Assembly (NCBI GenBank): GCA_965213645.1
Contig: CBDBZX010000002.1
Location: forward strand, 1,984,001 to 2,048,000
DNA length: 64,000 nt
Origin: CBDBZX01 sp965213645
Lineage (GTDB): Bacteria; Deinococcota; Deinococci; Deinococcales; Trueperaceae
Direction: 5' to 3'
Positions 24,722 through 33,583 of this stretch are shown piece after piece. The position numbers and the translations under genes were made by a program. The notes beneath the pieces are model-generated. The model made no database searches. It worked only from the letters and a program-made list of their open reading frames with translations, and was not told the origin of the DNA. How positions within the stretch are numbered: the stretch's first letter is position 1; each line of letters opens with the position of its first letter.

Positions 24722-24831
24722 GGTTCATAGCTGTAACCCTGTCGTCTAGGGTGCGGCTTGTCAGGTCTAGCGCTTATCTCTGGATAAAGATTCTCGAGTA
24801 GGCGAATGGGCATCTCGTCACCATCCTTCAT
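24646..24831 (-). mobile_element. IS630-family transposase fragment
   Basis: A 61-codon frame whose sequence (MPIRLLENLYPEISARP..., then YSYEPYGVQNALVFFEPLAGKREV) matches the part of IS630-type DDE transposases usually seen as RPERYDYEYRREGVRNLFMFFEP. Neither the catalytic DDE motif nor the N- and C-terminal thirds remain, so it is inactive. It lies across the 3' end of the HD-GYP gene in opposite orientation. The remaining bases to 25015 show only a hairpin over the Nudix gene's stop and a diverged copy of the GTGGGAGC-type repeat. Confidence 0.75.
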
Positions 24832-25015
24832 TATTCATCTTTTGAGACTTCTTCTGCGTGGTGGGGCAATACCAACCTGGTTGAAGGATGTCGTAAATTG
24901 AGAGTGTCCGAGCGATTCGTTCTTACTGCGTTCGGAAACGCTCGCGCTTCGCCCAGTGGGAGCATATGCGACGGACTTCGTGAACACGAGCGGTTTAGAT
25001 GTCAAACTACGACAT

Positions 25016-25636
25016 CTAAACTTCATTTTGGTATAACCAGCCCTTTAGCTCCTCCAACGTCACCGCTACGTCCTCCCTAGCTTGCTCAATGAGGTCATCA
25101 GCGACGAGTAAAGCGTTATTCTCGCGTCCGTAAGCGTCGAACCCCGCCACAGCAACACTTTTACCTTCACGGTAGAGGTCAATCGCCCGCTCTAACGGCA
25201 CCTCATAAAGCGCGTAAACCTCTGCTCGGTTCAGCGCATAATCTTCTAACCTCTTGTCAAGACGCACCACGTAAACCTCTTGAAACTCGCGGTCGGTGGC
25301 GTGTTCATAAAACCGTTCGGCTTTGCGCGTCGTGAAGTAGGAGAGGTCTTTGGGGCTAAGGTCTAAGCCCAACTCCTCATAAGGCTCTCTCAGCACCTCT
25401 TTTAAGGTCTCCCCTGCTGAAAAATGTCCGCCCACGCTCACGTCAATTTTGTTGGGCTCTAAGTCCTTGTTCTGCGAGCGCCGCTGAAAGAGCACGTAGC
25501 GTCCTTCTTTGACAATCCACAGGTGAAAACTTCTGTGCCAATCGCCGTCTTTATGAACCTCAGCGCGGCGTTTGCTCCGCCCGGTAGGTAAACCCTCTTC
25601 GGTCAGTACATCGAGTAATTCGTCACCTTCGGTCAT
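25016..25636 (-). CDS. Nudix hydrolase
   Basis: A 206-residue protein of the IPP-isomerase-like Nudix group. DVLTEEGLPTGRSKRRAEVH and WHRSFHLWIV lead into a Nudix box GHFSAGETLKEVLREPYEEL. Compared with G-x5-E-x7-RE-U-x-EE-x-G-U it is one residue short between the first Glu and the Arg. The catalytic REPYEE core is otherwise present. Likely hydrolyses a nucleoside-diphosphate derivative. The stop codon lies inside an 11-bp hairpin (24993-25003 with 25011-25021). Confidence 0.88.
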   Translation of the reverse strand: MTEGDELLDVLTEEGLPTGRSKRRAEVHKDGDWHRSFHLWIVKEGRYVLFQRRSQNKDLEPNKIDVSVGGHFSAGETLKEVLREPYEELGLDLSPKDLSYFTTRKAERFYEHATDREFQEVYVVRLDKRLEDYALNRAEVYALYEVPLERAIDLYREGKSVAVAGFDAYGRENNALLVADDLIEQAREDVAVTLEELKGWLYQNEV

Positions 25637-25815
25637 AGCGCACTATATCGGTTGCGGTTGTCGCTGGGCCCCAATCCCTATATTCCATACAACCGTAGCG
25701 CTCAACCCTCTCGAGCAACTTGCCTTAAACTTGTGACTTTTCTCTCATCGCACGTTGCCACGCAATACATAATTTGCCTGTTAAACTAGCGTAATCTGAC
25801 CCCGTGGAGGTTGTC

Positions 25816-26841
25816 ATGCAAGGATTTGGGTGTAGGTTCCGCGTTCGGTGTATCGGGGCCGTATTGCTGGCTCTCTTTCTAACAGACGCGCTCGCGCAAG
25901 GGACGCTGCCTACGGGCGCGTCGCGGCGTGCACCCGAAGCGTTTAACGACGTGCAAGAGTCGCACTGGGCGTACGCCGCTGTAGACGCGCTGGCTCGCTT
26001 GGGCATCCTGACGGGTTATCCCAATGGCGACTATCGGGGCGAGGGAGCGGCCTCACGCTATGAGTTAGCGGTGGTCGCAGCGCGGCTGATCGACTATACC
26101 GACCAGATTGTAGGCGCGGTGCCGGGCGCACGTTTCGAGGAGCGGTTGCGCCGCGACGAGGTCTCGCTCGGGCGCACGAGCCTCTTGGAGCGGGTAGAAA
26201 GTTTGGAGGCGGCGCTCAATGACGCGGCGTCGCTAGGGTATGTGCAGAGGCTCGAGGGTCGCTTGGTCGCCTTGGAGCAAAATATCAACGCCTCACAAGG
26301 AACGACGTTTCCAGGAGCGATGGAGGACGGTTCGCGGGGAGAACGTTCGGCTCAAAGCGCGGCCAGTGAACGTACGGCGCAAGAAGGGACAAGTAGCAGC
26401 CCCCTCGCGCAAAATAGTGGCAACATACGCCTGAGTCAGCGCCCCCTCTACCCCTTTTACCTCGGCGTCGCCCCCGGCGCGATTACGACCTCAGGCGACA
26501 TTCACCTCAGTGTTCAGGCGGGCTACGACAACCTCATCGGACCCGTCGGGTTAGCGAGCCGCCTCACCTTTAACGGCGGCGCTGACGAGCTGCGTTTTAG
26601 CGTGGACACGCTCATCCGCTTGGACGCGCTTGTAGACGACTTCGACCTCTACGGCGGCTTGGGGCTCGGCTACACCTTGCGGCCTGACGGTGACGCGCTG
26701 CTGCTCGAGGCCCCCTTCGGCGCAGAGTACTTCGTCACGCCGCGCGTCAGCCTGTTCGGACAGCTCATCACCAGCTACGGTTTTGCACCTGTGAGCAGCG
26801 TTGACGCGGGACTCACAGCGGGTGTAAATCTGCGTTTTTAA
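25816..26841 (+). CDS. SLH-domain outer-membrane-type protein
   Basis: A 341-residue secreted protein. It has a signal peptide (GAVLLALFLTDALAQ, cut near residue 28) followed by one S-layer-homology motif (FNDVQESHWAYAAVDALARLGILTGYPNG...YRGEGAASRYELA). Then comes a coiled-coil-like stretch (LLERVESLEAALND) and a C-terminal region of alternating strands ending in GVNLRF, typical of a small beta-barrel. This order recalls SlpA/SLH-OMPs that tether the outer membrane to peptidoglycan in Deinococcota and relatives. GGAGG precedes the ATG at 25816; an in-frame GTG at 25804 is less likely. It leads into the surface-protein locus but is separated from it by element A4 and a terminator. Confidence 0.85.
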   Translation: MQGFGCRFRVRCIGAVLLALFLTDALAQGTLPTGASRRAPEAFNDVQESHWAYAAVDALARLGILTGYPNGDYRGEGAASRYELAVVAARLIDYTDQIVGAVPGARFEERLRRDEVSLGRTSLLERVESLEAALNDAASLGYVQRLEGRLVALEQNINASQGTTFPGAMEDGSRGERSAQSAASERTAQEGTSSSPLAQNSGNIRLSQRPLYPFYLGVAPGAITTSGDIHLSVQAGYDNLIGPVGLASRLTFNGGADELRFSVDTLIRLDALVDDFDLYGGLGLGYTLRPDGDALLLEAPFGAEYFVTPRVSLFGQLITSYGFAPVSSVDAGLTAGVNLRF

Positions 26842-26877
26842 CTCGTTTCAATGCTAGTTTGGATAGTTAAGCGTTAG

Positions 26878-27038
26878 TACACCGTCAAGTAAAAAATGAA
26901 TCATGTCATTCTGAGCCCTTTACAGGATGAAGAATCTCTGCCCTTGCCTTCTCCTCTGACAGAGATTGCGAAACGAGACCCTTCGACAAGCTCAGGGTGA
27001 CATCAGCGAGAAGGTGTCAATACTTTGTTGACAGTGTA
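26878..27038 (+). mobile_element. MITE-like element, family A (copy A4)
   Basis: Ends TACACCGTCAAGTAAAAAAT and TTTGTTGACAGTGTA. A perfect 5-bp duplication GTTAG flanks it (26873-26877, 27039-27043). Shortest copy at 161 bp. Confidence 0.88.
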
Positions 27039-27066
27039 GTTAGTCCTGCTTGAAAAACGCAACCAA

Positions 27067-27108
27067 AACACCCCGCTACAGCGATTGAGCTGAGCGGGGT
27101 GTTTTTTT
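27067..27108 (+). terminator. Intrinsic terminator after the SLH gene and element A4
   Basis: AACACCCCGCT (27067-27077) pairs with AGCGGGGTGTT (27093-27103), followed by a run of T. The rest of the gap to 27369 holds no supportable gene. Confidence 0.85.
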
Positions 27109-27369
27109 GAGCCGAGAGGTCGGGTGTTGTCTTCGGCTTCTTTTTTGCTCGAGCCTAAAAAACTCAAGGTAAGCACTCTCGCCTTTTTTCTCACCTCTTG
27201 TGAAGTCCCCTACATCCCCTGTGCATCTGCCCTTGACGTGTTGAAATCTCCACGGGTAGCAAAACTGTTGCCACGTAAACTTCTCTTCGGTGCGCTTCTA
27301 AATCCGACTATTTGACCTGACAAAAGTTATTCAAAAGTCAATGAGAAGCGCGTGTGAGGAGGCTTATTC

Positions 27370-27870
27370 GTGCGACATCGGCTTTTAGTTTCTCTATCGG
27401 TTCTATTGTTGGGCTCCACGCTGAGCGTAGCAGCGGCGCAAGCGCCGCTCTCGGTCACGCTGGAGAGCTATCTCGTCACCGAGGTGACGCTCATGGACGG
27501 CACAGTTGAAGAACAGCTCGTGCCTACCGAGGTGGCGGAGCCCGGACAGGTCTTGGAGTATCACCTCGTCTTGGAGAACGAGGGCGAGACCGTCATCCCT
27601 GAAGGGCTTGCGGCGACGGGTCCCGTGCCCGAGCGCACGCACTACCTCGCGGAGACGGCGACGGCTGAGGGGGGCTCCACGCTCATCTTTAGCGCCGACG
27701 AGGGCGACACCTTTAGCGCCAACCCAACCGTAACGGTGACGGACGAAAACGGCGACGAGCGAGAGGTAGCCGCCGCGCCCGAGCAGTACGACGCGGTGCG
27801 CTGGGAACTCCTGAGCGAACTCGCCCCAGGGCAGTCACGCACCTTCGTCTACCGCGTGGAGGTGCTCTAA
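27370..27870 (+). CDS. Secreted single-domain DUF11-like protein
   Basis: A 166-residue protein. GTG start with GAGGAGG seven bases upstream. Signal peptide with hydrophobic VSLSVLLLGSTLSVAAA. The mature part is one DUF11-like beta-sandwich: PGQVLEYHLVLENEGE, then VPERTHYLAETATA, and the closing strand LAPGQSRTFVYRVEVL at the very C-terminus. First gene of the surface-protein run, 93 bp ahead of the 894-residue member. It could be a capping or pilot subunit; that is inference. Confidence 0.75.
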   Translation: MRHRLLVSLSVLLLGSTLSVAAAQAPLSVTLESYLVTEVTLMDGTVEEQLVPTEVAEPGQVLEYHLVLENEGETVIPEGLAATGPVPERTHYLAETATAEGGSTLIFSADEGDTFSANPTVTVTDENGDEREVAAAPEQYDAVRWELLSELAPGQSRTFVYRVEVL

Positions 27871-27963
27871 GCCTCTGACCCCTGATATTGACGCCAATTT
27901 ACATCCCGACTATTACGCCTCTCTGACCGCCCCGCCACACCCTCATACCTTCTCGGAGGAAAG

Positions 27964-30648
27964 ATGACCCTTATACGCTCCGTTCTCGCAGTGCTGCTGC
28001 TCGCTAGCCTAGTAACTCTAGCCTTTGCGCAGCAGACGCCCGCCGGAACCCAGATTCAAAACCAAGCGACCGCCCAGTATGTCGATTCGTCGGGCGAAAC
28101 CCAGACCACGAACTCCAACCAAGTCGTGACCATCGTCCAGCAGGTCTACGATGTGGCTATCACGCCAGACGGCACGGTAGACGCGCCGGGCCAATCGCAA
28201 GACGCCACCCCCGGCAGCACCGTGTACTTCCCCTATACCCTGACGAACGAGGGCAACGGGTCGGACAGCTTCGACCTCACTAGCGACGTCGCTACTGATG
28301 AGACGAACGGCGTCGGCACACCGGTCTTCTATCTTGAAAGAGACGGCAGTAGCGACGGCGTGGTGCAGCCTGGCGAGCCCGTCGTCACCTCCGTGGACAA
28401 CTTGGCCGCAGGCGAGTCAGTCAAGCTCATCATGGCGTACCAGATTCCAACGGACTCGAGCGCAGGCGATACAGTTATCGCCAGCCCTATCGGGACGAGC
28501 CAGGGCGACGACGAAGCCCCCATCGCCAGCGACGACAACAACTATCACCAGACCAACGTGGTGCAGGGCGCAGCCCTCCGCGCGACGAAGACCGTGGACC
28601 AGGCGAACGCCGACCCCGGCGACACGCTTACCTACACTGTGACCGTCACGAATACAGGTTCGGCAGACGCGACCAACGTCGTCATCTCCGACGAACTGCC
28701 TGGCGGCGTGACTTACGTTTCAGCAACAGCGACCCCTGCCAACACCGTTGACTTTGATGCAGGCACGTCAACCGTGAGCACGACCTTTGCCACCATCAAT
28801 TCAGGTCAGGCTGTAGAGCTAGAGATCACAGCAACAGTCAATGACGACACCCTTCCCGGCGACTTGGCGAACACCGCCACGGTCACTTATAACGACGATC
28901 AAGGCAACACCAGAACCCCTGTAGACACCAACACCACGACCACGACGGTGCTGCCAGAGGCAAACGTCGCAGTCGGTCCAAACGGCGACCCCACCGATGA
29001 GCAAGACGGCGATAATGATAACGACCTCAGCTACGAAACCTCAGAAGGCTACACCATTACCGCTGACGACGGCAGCGACACTCAGGTCTTAGCCGAAGCG
29101 AACGCAGGCACCAACGTCAGCTTTATCAACACGGTTCAAAACACCGGAACCGACACCGACACCTTCAACCTCTCGACCACGCCCACCCTCCCTGACGGCG
29201 CGTCCGTCATCCTGACCCGTCTCGACGGCACACCCCTAACCGACACCGACAACGACGGCACAGTGGACAGCGGACCGCTCGCGCCAGGTGAGAGCTTCAG
29301 CTTTATCACCAGAGTGGTTTTACCTTCGAACGTTTCCACTGAAGATGTTGATGGTGTCAACGCCGCAGAGGTTGTGGTCACGGCGACCTCGAGCCTCAAC
29401 CCAGACGTAGACGACGACACGACCAACGTCATTCAAGACATCGCCGGACCAGGCGTCGATATTGGTAACGATAACGGCGACACAGAGGTCGATGGCGACG
29501 ACACGGCGAGCGACACCGGCGTAAACCAAACCGTCGAGCCAGGCGAGAGTGCCTCGTTCCCGCTAGATATTGTCAATACGGGCGGCAGCGACGACAGCTT
29601 CGACCTTACGGGCACCGTGGACTTCACCGACAACGAGGGCAACACCGTCACCGTCCCAGTGACCTACTACCCGGACACGGACGGCGACGGCGTCTTAGAC
29701 CCGGACGAGCTTACGGCGGGCCCGATCACCAACACGGGCACGATCAACCCAGGCGAAGAGGTCAGCGTCATCGCAGTGGTGAACGTTCCCGCAGACGCCG
29801 TGCCAACCGATGACCCTTCAACCGTCACGCTGATCGCGGACTCACCAAATTCGGGCGCGCAAGACACCTTCACGAACAACACCGTCACCGTAGCCGAAGA
29901 CGCCACCTTCACCTTCAGCCCCGACCGCAACGGCACCGCGCCGAGCCCCGGCACGGTCATCTACCAACACACCCTCGAGAATACGGGCAACGTTAACATC
30001 ACCGATATTGAGTTTTCAGCGGTCTCGAGTGGTAACACCACCGGTTTCACCTACACCTACTCGTATGACGGGACGACGTACTACGACATAGACGCGCTGC
30101 CCGCCGAGGTCATCGAGCCGGGCGAGAGCCAGTCCTTCTTCGTCCAGGTCAACGTACCTGCAGGCGTACCGCAAGGCGCAGTCAACGTCGTAGCGGTTAC
30201 AGCGGAAGCGACCTTCACCACCGGAATAGCGACTCAAACCGTTACCGACACGACCATCGTCGTCGGCGGCGAGGTCAGGGTTGAAAAAGAGTGGAGCTTA
30301 GACGGCACCACCTTCTACCGTGGCGACGGCACAGACGCTGACCCTAGCAGCGTACCCGAAGTCGCGCCAGGTGAGGACATCACCTACCGCCTCACGGTCA
30401 CGAACATCGGCACGGCGGACGTCACTGAAATCGACGTCTTCGACCCCGTCCCGACCTTCACCGACTTCGTCGAGGACTCCACCTCGGGCGGCGACGGCGT
30501 GGAATGCTCCACCGACGGCGGCACGGGCTACGGTGCGTGCCCGACGGGTGGCGACATTGATACGGACGTCACTACACTCCGCTTCGACATCGCGACCTTA
30601 GCGCCTGGTGCGGAAGTCGTTCTCGAGTTCGACGTGCGCGTTCAGTAA
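27964..30648 (+). CDS. Large secreted DUF11-repeat surface protein (894 aa)
   Basis: Signal peptide (LAVLLLASLVTLAFA), then a mature start TPAGTQIQNQATAQYVDSSG that is shared in pattern with the 932-residue neighbour. The body is a series of DUF11-type beta-sandwiches with the repeated signature DPGDTLTYTVTVTNTGSA, ...PGESASFPLDIVNTGGS, ...PGEDITYRLTVTNIGTA. Asp-rich loops such as DTDNDGTVDSG and DTDGDGVLDPDEL look like calcium-binding thrombospondin-3/dockerin loops. Ends LAPGAEVVLEFDVRVQ, a complete last strand. It is very acidic. AGGAGG-type ribosome site. Probably displayed on the cell surface. Confidence 0.85.
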   Translation: MTLIRSVLAVLLLASLVTLAFAQQTPAGTQIQNQATAQYVDSSGETQTTNSNQVVTIVQQVYDVAITPDGTVDAPGQSQDATPGSTVYFPYTLTNEGNGSDSFDLTSDVATDETNGVGTPVFYLERDGSSDGVVQPGEPVVTSVDNLAAGESVKLIMAYQIPTDSSAGDTVIASPIGTSQGDDEAPIASDDNNYHQTNVVQGAALRATKTVDQANADPGDTLTYTVTVTNTGSADATNVVISDELPGGVTYVSATATPANTVDFDAGTSTVSTTFATINSGQAVELEITATVNDDTLPGDLANTATVTYNDDQGNTRTPVDTNTTTTTVLPEANVAVGPNGDPTDEQDGDNDNDLSYETSEGYTITADDGSDTQVLAEANAGTNVSFINTVQNTGTDTDTFNLSTTPTLPDGASVILTRLDGTPLTDTDNDGTVDSGPLAPGESFSFITRVVLPSNVSTEDVDGVNAAEVVVTATSSLNPDVDDDTTNVIQDIAGPGVDIGNDNGDTEVDGDDTASDTGVNQTVEPGESASFPLDIVNTGGSDDSFDLTGTVDFTDNEGNTVTVPVTYYPDTDGDGVLDPDELTAGPITNTGTINPGEEVSVIAVVNVPADAVPTDDPSTVTLIADSPNSGAQDTFTNNTVTVAEDATFTFSPDRNGTAPSPGTVIYQHTLENTGNVNITDIEFSAVSSGNTTGFTYTYSYDGTTYYDIDALPAEVIEPGESQSFFVQVNVPAGVPQGAVNVVAVTAEATFTTGIATQTVTDTTIVVGGEVRVEKEWSLDGTTFYRGDGTDADPSSVPEVAPGEDITYRLTVTNIGTADVTEIDVFDPVPTFTDFVEDSTSGGDGVECSTDGGTGYGACPTGGDIDTDVTTLRFDIATLAPGAEVVLEFDVRVQ

Positions 30649-30661
30649 ACCCTCTCATCCT

Positions 30662-30681
30662 GTGGGAGCTTAGGCTCCCAC
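30662..30681 (+). terminator. Hairpin between two DUF11 genes
   Basis: GTGGGAGC, loop TTAG, GCTCCCAC, without a T-run; a second GGGCTGC/GCAGCCC hairpin follows near 30695-30715. May attenuate transcription or mark an mRNA processing site ahead of the 932-residue gene. Confidence 0.5.
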
Positions 30682-30784
30682 GCCCCTTCTTGGAGGGCTG
30701 CCCTGCGCAGCCCCCACTATCTGACTAACTCTATTTTATGAACCTTATCAATCCCTTTACGAATCCTCTGGAAAGGCACCCCTT

Positions 30785-33583
30785 ATGACGCGACTATTCA
30801 TCACCCTGAGCGTGCTGCTGAGCGGCCTGGTGCTTGCCATCACCCCGGCAGGGACAGAGATTCGCAACCAGGCCAGCGCGGTCTTAAACGGCGAAACCTA
30901 CCTCTCGAACGAGGTGAATACGGCGGTACGTGCCCTCTGTATCCCCGAACTGACGCCCAACGGCACACAAACCGCGCCGGGGCAGAGCGTCAGCGTGAGC
31001 GCGGGGGGGCGGGCGTATCTGCCGTACACGCTCACCAACGCAGGCAACGACCGCTTCACCTTCGACCTCTCGGTCGTGCAAGGCGCGGGCGACTGGACGC
31101 CTAGCGAAACGACCCTCTACGGAGACGCCAACCGCAACGGACGCCTCGACTCGGGTGAGGTGGCAGCGTCAGCGGTGACGTTGGAGAGTGGCGCAGACGC
31201 CGCGCTGATCTTAGAAGTCGTGACGCCCGCTGGCGTCACGGGAGAGCGAGCCTTTTCACCCATTGCAAGGTGTCAAACGGACGGTGGCGAGGATGTAGAG
31301 AATTACGGGCTCGTGCGGGTCGTCGAAGGCCCGGCCTTGCAGCTTTTTAAGACGGTCTCCGACCAACAACTCGGTCCGGGTGACACGGTGCGCTTCGAGG
31401 TGCGCCTCCTCAACGGCGGCTCTCAGACCGCTACGAATCCTCTACTCACTGACGACTTCGACCTTGCCGCTTTGGACGGCCTCACCTTTGTGGGCGGCTC
31501 GGCAACGGCGTCGCAGGGGGTGCTCGAGTACACAGCCGGCACCACCTGGACACAGACCGAGCCCAGCACGGTGCGCGGGGTGCGCGTGCGGCTCGCTTCG
31601 CTCGCTGTAGGTGGCGAAGCGGTTCTCAGCTTCACCATGCGCGTCGCCCCGGACGCCGAAGCGGGCGAGCGCCAAAACCGCGCCTTCGCGACAGGTCCCG
31701 GCGGTCCCGCCGAGGTCAGCGCGGACTTCGAGGTTACGGCTAGCTATCAACACTTTTTAGGGCCGGAGGACAATCCTAGAGCCAACCCCGGTGGCGAGGG
31801 CAGCGCGGACGATATACAGGTTAAAGACCGCCTTATCTACGGACAGACGGATTGTTTTACCCACACGTTAGAGAACGCAAGCACGGCGCAAGACCGCTAT
31901 GAAATCACCTTGAGCGGACTCCCTGCGGGCGTCGCGGCAACGCTCAACAGCGTTGCCGGCGAGCCGCTGCCGCGCACCTTAGAGCTACGCTCCGGCGAGC
32001 GGCGCGACTTTCAGCTCTGCTTGACGGCGAGCGAGGTCGTCTCCCCTTTTACCGTCACGCTGAGCGCAACGTCGCTCGCCACGGGCACAACCAACCTCAC
32101 CCGTGACCGCGTGGAAGAGGTCGTAGCTGCTGGACCTGAACTCGACCTCAACAAAAGCGCCCAGCCTACAGGCTCTGTCGGTGAGGGCGAAGGGCTGACC
32201 TACACGCTTACGGTTACAAACAACCACGACTTTGACCTCAACGACCTGCGTATCAACGATACGTTGCAGGGCTTTGAGGATAGTAACGGACAAGTCGCCA
32301 CCGACGTACCTGCTCCAACGTTTATCTCCGCTTCTGAGGGTGGCAACTATGACGCGGACACGCGCACCGTGACGTGGCGCGTGCTACAACTCGCCGCAGG
32401 TGAAAGCGTCAGCTTCACCGTAGAGGTGCGGATGCCCACGGACGTACCGGGCGACACACTCTTCGTACTGCGCAACCGCTTTAGCGTCACAGCGCAAGAG
32501 TTACCCGAGCCCGCGACGTCCAATGAGGTCGCGCACGCCTTTCCCCTCTTGACGCTCAACATCGAGAAAACCGTCGAGGAGAGCGCCGTGCGCATCGGCG
32601 ACACGCTGCACTACACGGTGAGCGTCTCGAACCCCAACGACGTCCCGCTTAACCTCACAGTCGTGGATACACCGCCCGAGCGTACCGCTTATGTAGCAGG
32701 AAGCGCCGTGGTGACGAGCGGGGCGAATGAGAAGAGGCTCGAGCCCCAGGAGCGCGGCGACGAGCTGGTCTGGGACCTGACGGACGACCCCGACTTCCGT
32801 TTAGAGCCACGCGGCAGCGCTAATGGGCGCGACCAAGTGAGCGTGTCCTACGCTCTCACCGTCCTCCCCGGCGCGAGCGCACCACTTCAGAACACCGCTT
32901 ACGCCCTGGGCGCATTTGGCGTAGGCGACGGAGCGGTCTCAGGCGTCGTCATCACGAGTGAAGAGGTGCAGGTTGACGTTGAACTTGAGGAGCGCGTCTT
33001 CAGTCAACCCGACGCGCTCCTCAGCGGACGAGTCTATTTAGACGTCAATAAAAATTGCGTCTACGAGCAGGGTCTCGACCTGCCGCTGCCCGGCGCGAGA
33101 GTGCTGCTGCCCAACGGTTGGCAGACCCTGACCGACGCCGAAGGGCGCTACACCTTCCGTGACCTCACGCCCGGCGCGTGGTCGGTTACGCTCGACGCGG
33201 CTTCCGCGCCGTTTGCGCCGCTGCCTCACCCCGAAGGGTTGCGCGGGGGCTATCAGCACCGCGTCGTCTTACAGGGTTTGACCGTGAGCGACTTTCCGCT
33301 CGTCGCGCCCGCAGGCACGATTCGTGCGTATCGCCAAACGACCTTGCGCTTCGGACCGCTCAGCGTGGAAAAGCGCCTCATCGCGCTGCCCGAAGGCGTA
33401 CGTGTCGTACTCAACCTCATCAGCGCAGAGCCCCTCCCCGAGCTGGTCATCAGCGACCCCGTCCCTGGCGCGGAGCCGCGCCGCTTCACCTTCGAGACCT
33501 TTGCGGGCGAAGAGACGCTGACCTATGACCTTAACGAACCTATCAACCTGACCGACCCTAACGCACGCTGGAGATACCCATGA
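30785..33583 (+). CDS. Large secreted DUF11/SdrD-B surface protein (932 aa)
   Basis: Signal peptide (ITLSVLLSGLVLA), mature start ITPAGTEIRNQASAVLNGE like the upstream protein. DUF11-type domains recur (GPGDTVRFEVRLLNGGS, GEGEGLTYTLTVTNNHD, RIGDTLHYTVSVSNPND). Near residue 744 an SdrD-B-like domain begins (GRVYLDVNKNCVYEQGLDLPLPGARVLL, then DAEGRYTFRDLTPG). The C-terminal 100 residues are strand-rich and end DPNARWRYP without the closing DUF11 strand seen in its sisters. The stop overlaps the next ATG by four bases (ATGA), implying translational coupling to the beta-barrel protein. Confidence 0.85.
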   Translation: MTRLFITLSVLLSGLVLAITPAGTEIRNQASAVLNGETYLSNEVNTAVRALCIPELTPNGTQTAPGQSVSVSAGGRAYLPYTLTNAGNDRFTFDLSVVQGAGDWTPSETTLYGDANRNGRLDSGEVAASAVTLESGADAALILEVVTPAGVTGERAFSPIARCQTDGGEDVENYGLVRVVEGPALQLFKTVSDQQLGPGDTVRFEVRLLNGGSQTATNPLLTDDFDLAALDGLTFVGGSATASQGVLEYTAGTTWTQTEPSTVRGVRVRLASLAVGGEAVLSFTMRVAPDAEAGERQNRAFATGPGGPAEVSADFEVTASYQHFLGPEDNPRANPGGEGSADDIQVKDRLIYGQTDCFTHTLENASTAQDRYEITLSGLPAGVAATLNSVAGEPLPRTLELRSGERRDFQLCLTASEVVSPFTVTLSATSLATGTTNLTRDRVEEVVAAGPELDLNKSAQPTGSVGEGEGLTYTLTVTNNHDFDLNDLRINDTLQGFEDSNGQVATDVPAPTFISASEGGNYDADTRTVTWRVLQLAAGESVSFTVEVRMPTDVPGDTLFVLRNRFSVTAQELPEPATSNEVAHAFPLLTLNIEKTVEESAVRIGDTLHYTVSVSNPNDVPLNLTVVDTPPERTAYVAGSAVVTSGANEKRLEPQERGDELVWDLTDDPDFRLEPRGSANGRDQVSVSYALTVLPGASAPLQNTAYALGAFGVGDGAVSGVVITSEEVQVDVELEERVFSQPDALLSGRVYLDVNKNCVYEQGLDLPLPGARVLLPNGWQTLTDAEGRYTFRDLTPGAWSVTLDAASAPFAPLPHPEGLRGGYQHRVVLQGLTVSDFPLVAPAGTIRAYRQTTLRFGPLSVEKRLIALPEGVRVVLNLISAEPLPELVISDPVPGAEPRRFTFETFAGEETLTYDLNEPINLTDPNARWRYP

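Noticed and set aside
24835..25026. 63-codon minus-strand frame between the IS fragment and the Nudix gene
   Set aside because: Covers the Nudix stop hairpin and repeat DNA, has no ribosome site and no similarity to transposase.
27124..27315. 63-codon frame after the SLH-gene terminator
   Set aside because: No ribosome site, no recognisable sequence pattern, and it does not run into the downstream gene.
27642..29960. Many open frames opposite the DUF11 genes
   Set aside because: The repetitive Asp/Thr/Val-rich coding sequence keeps opposite frames open; none has a ribosome site or family motif.
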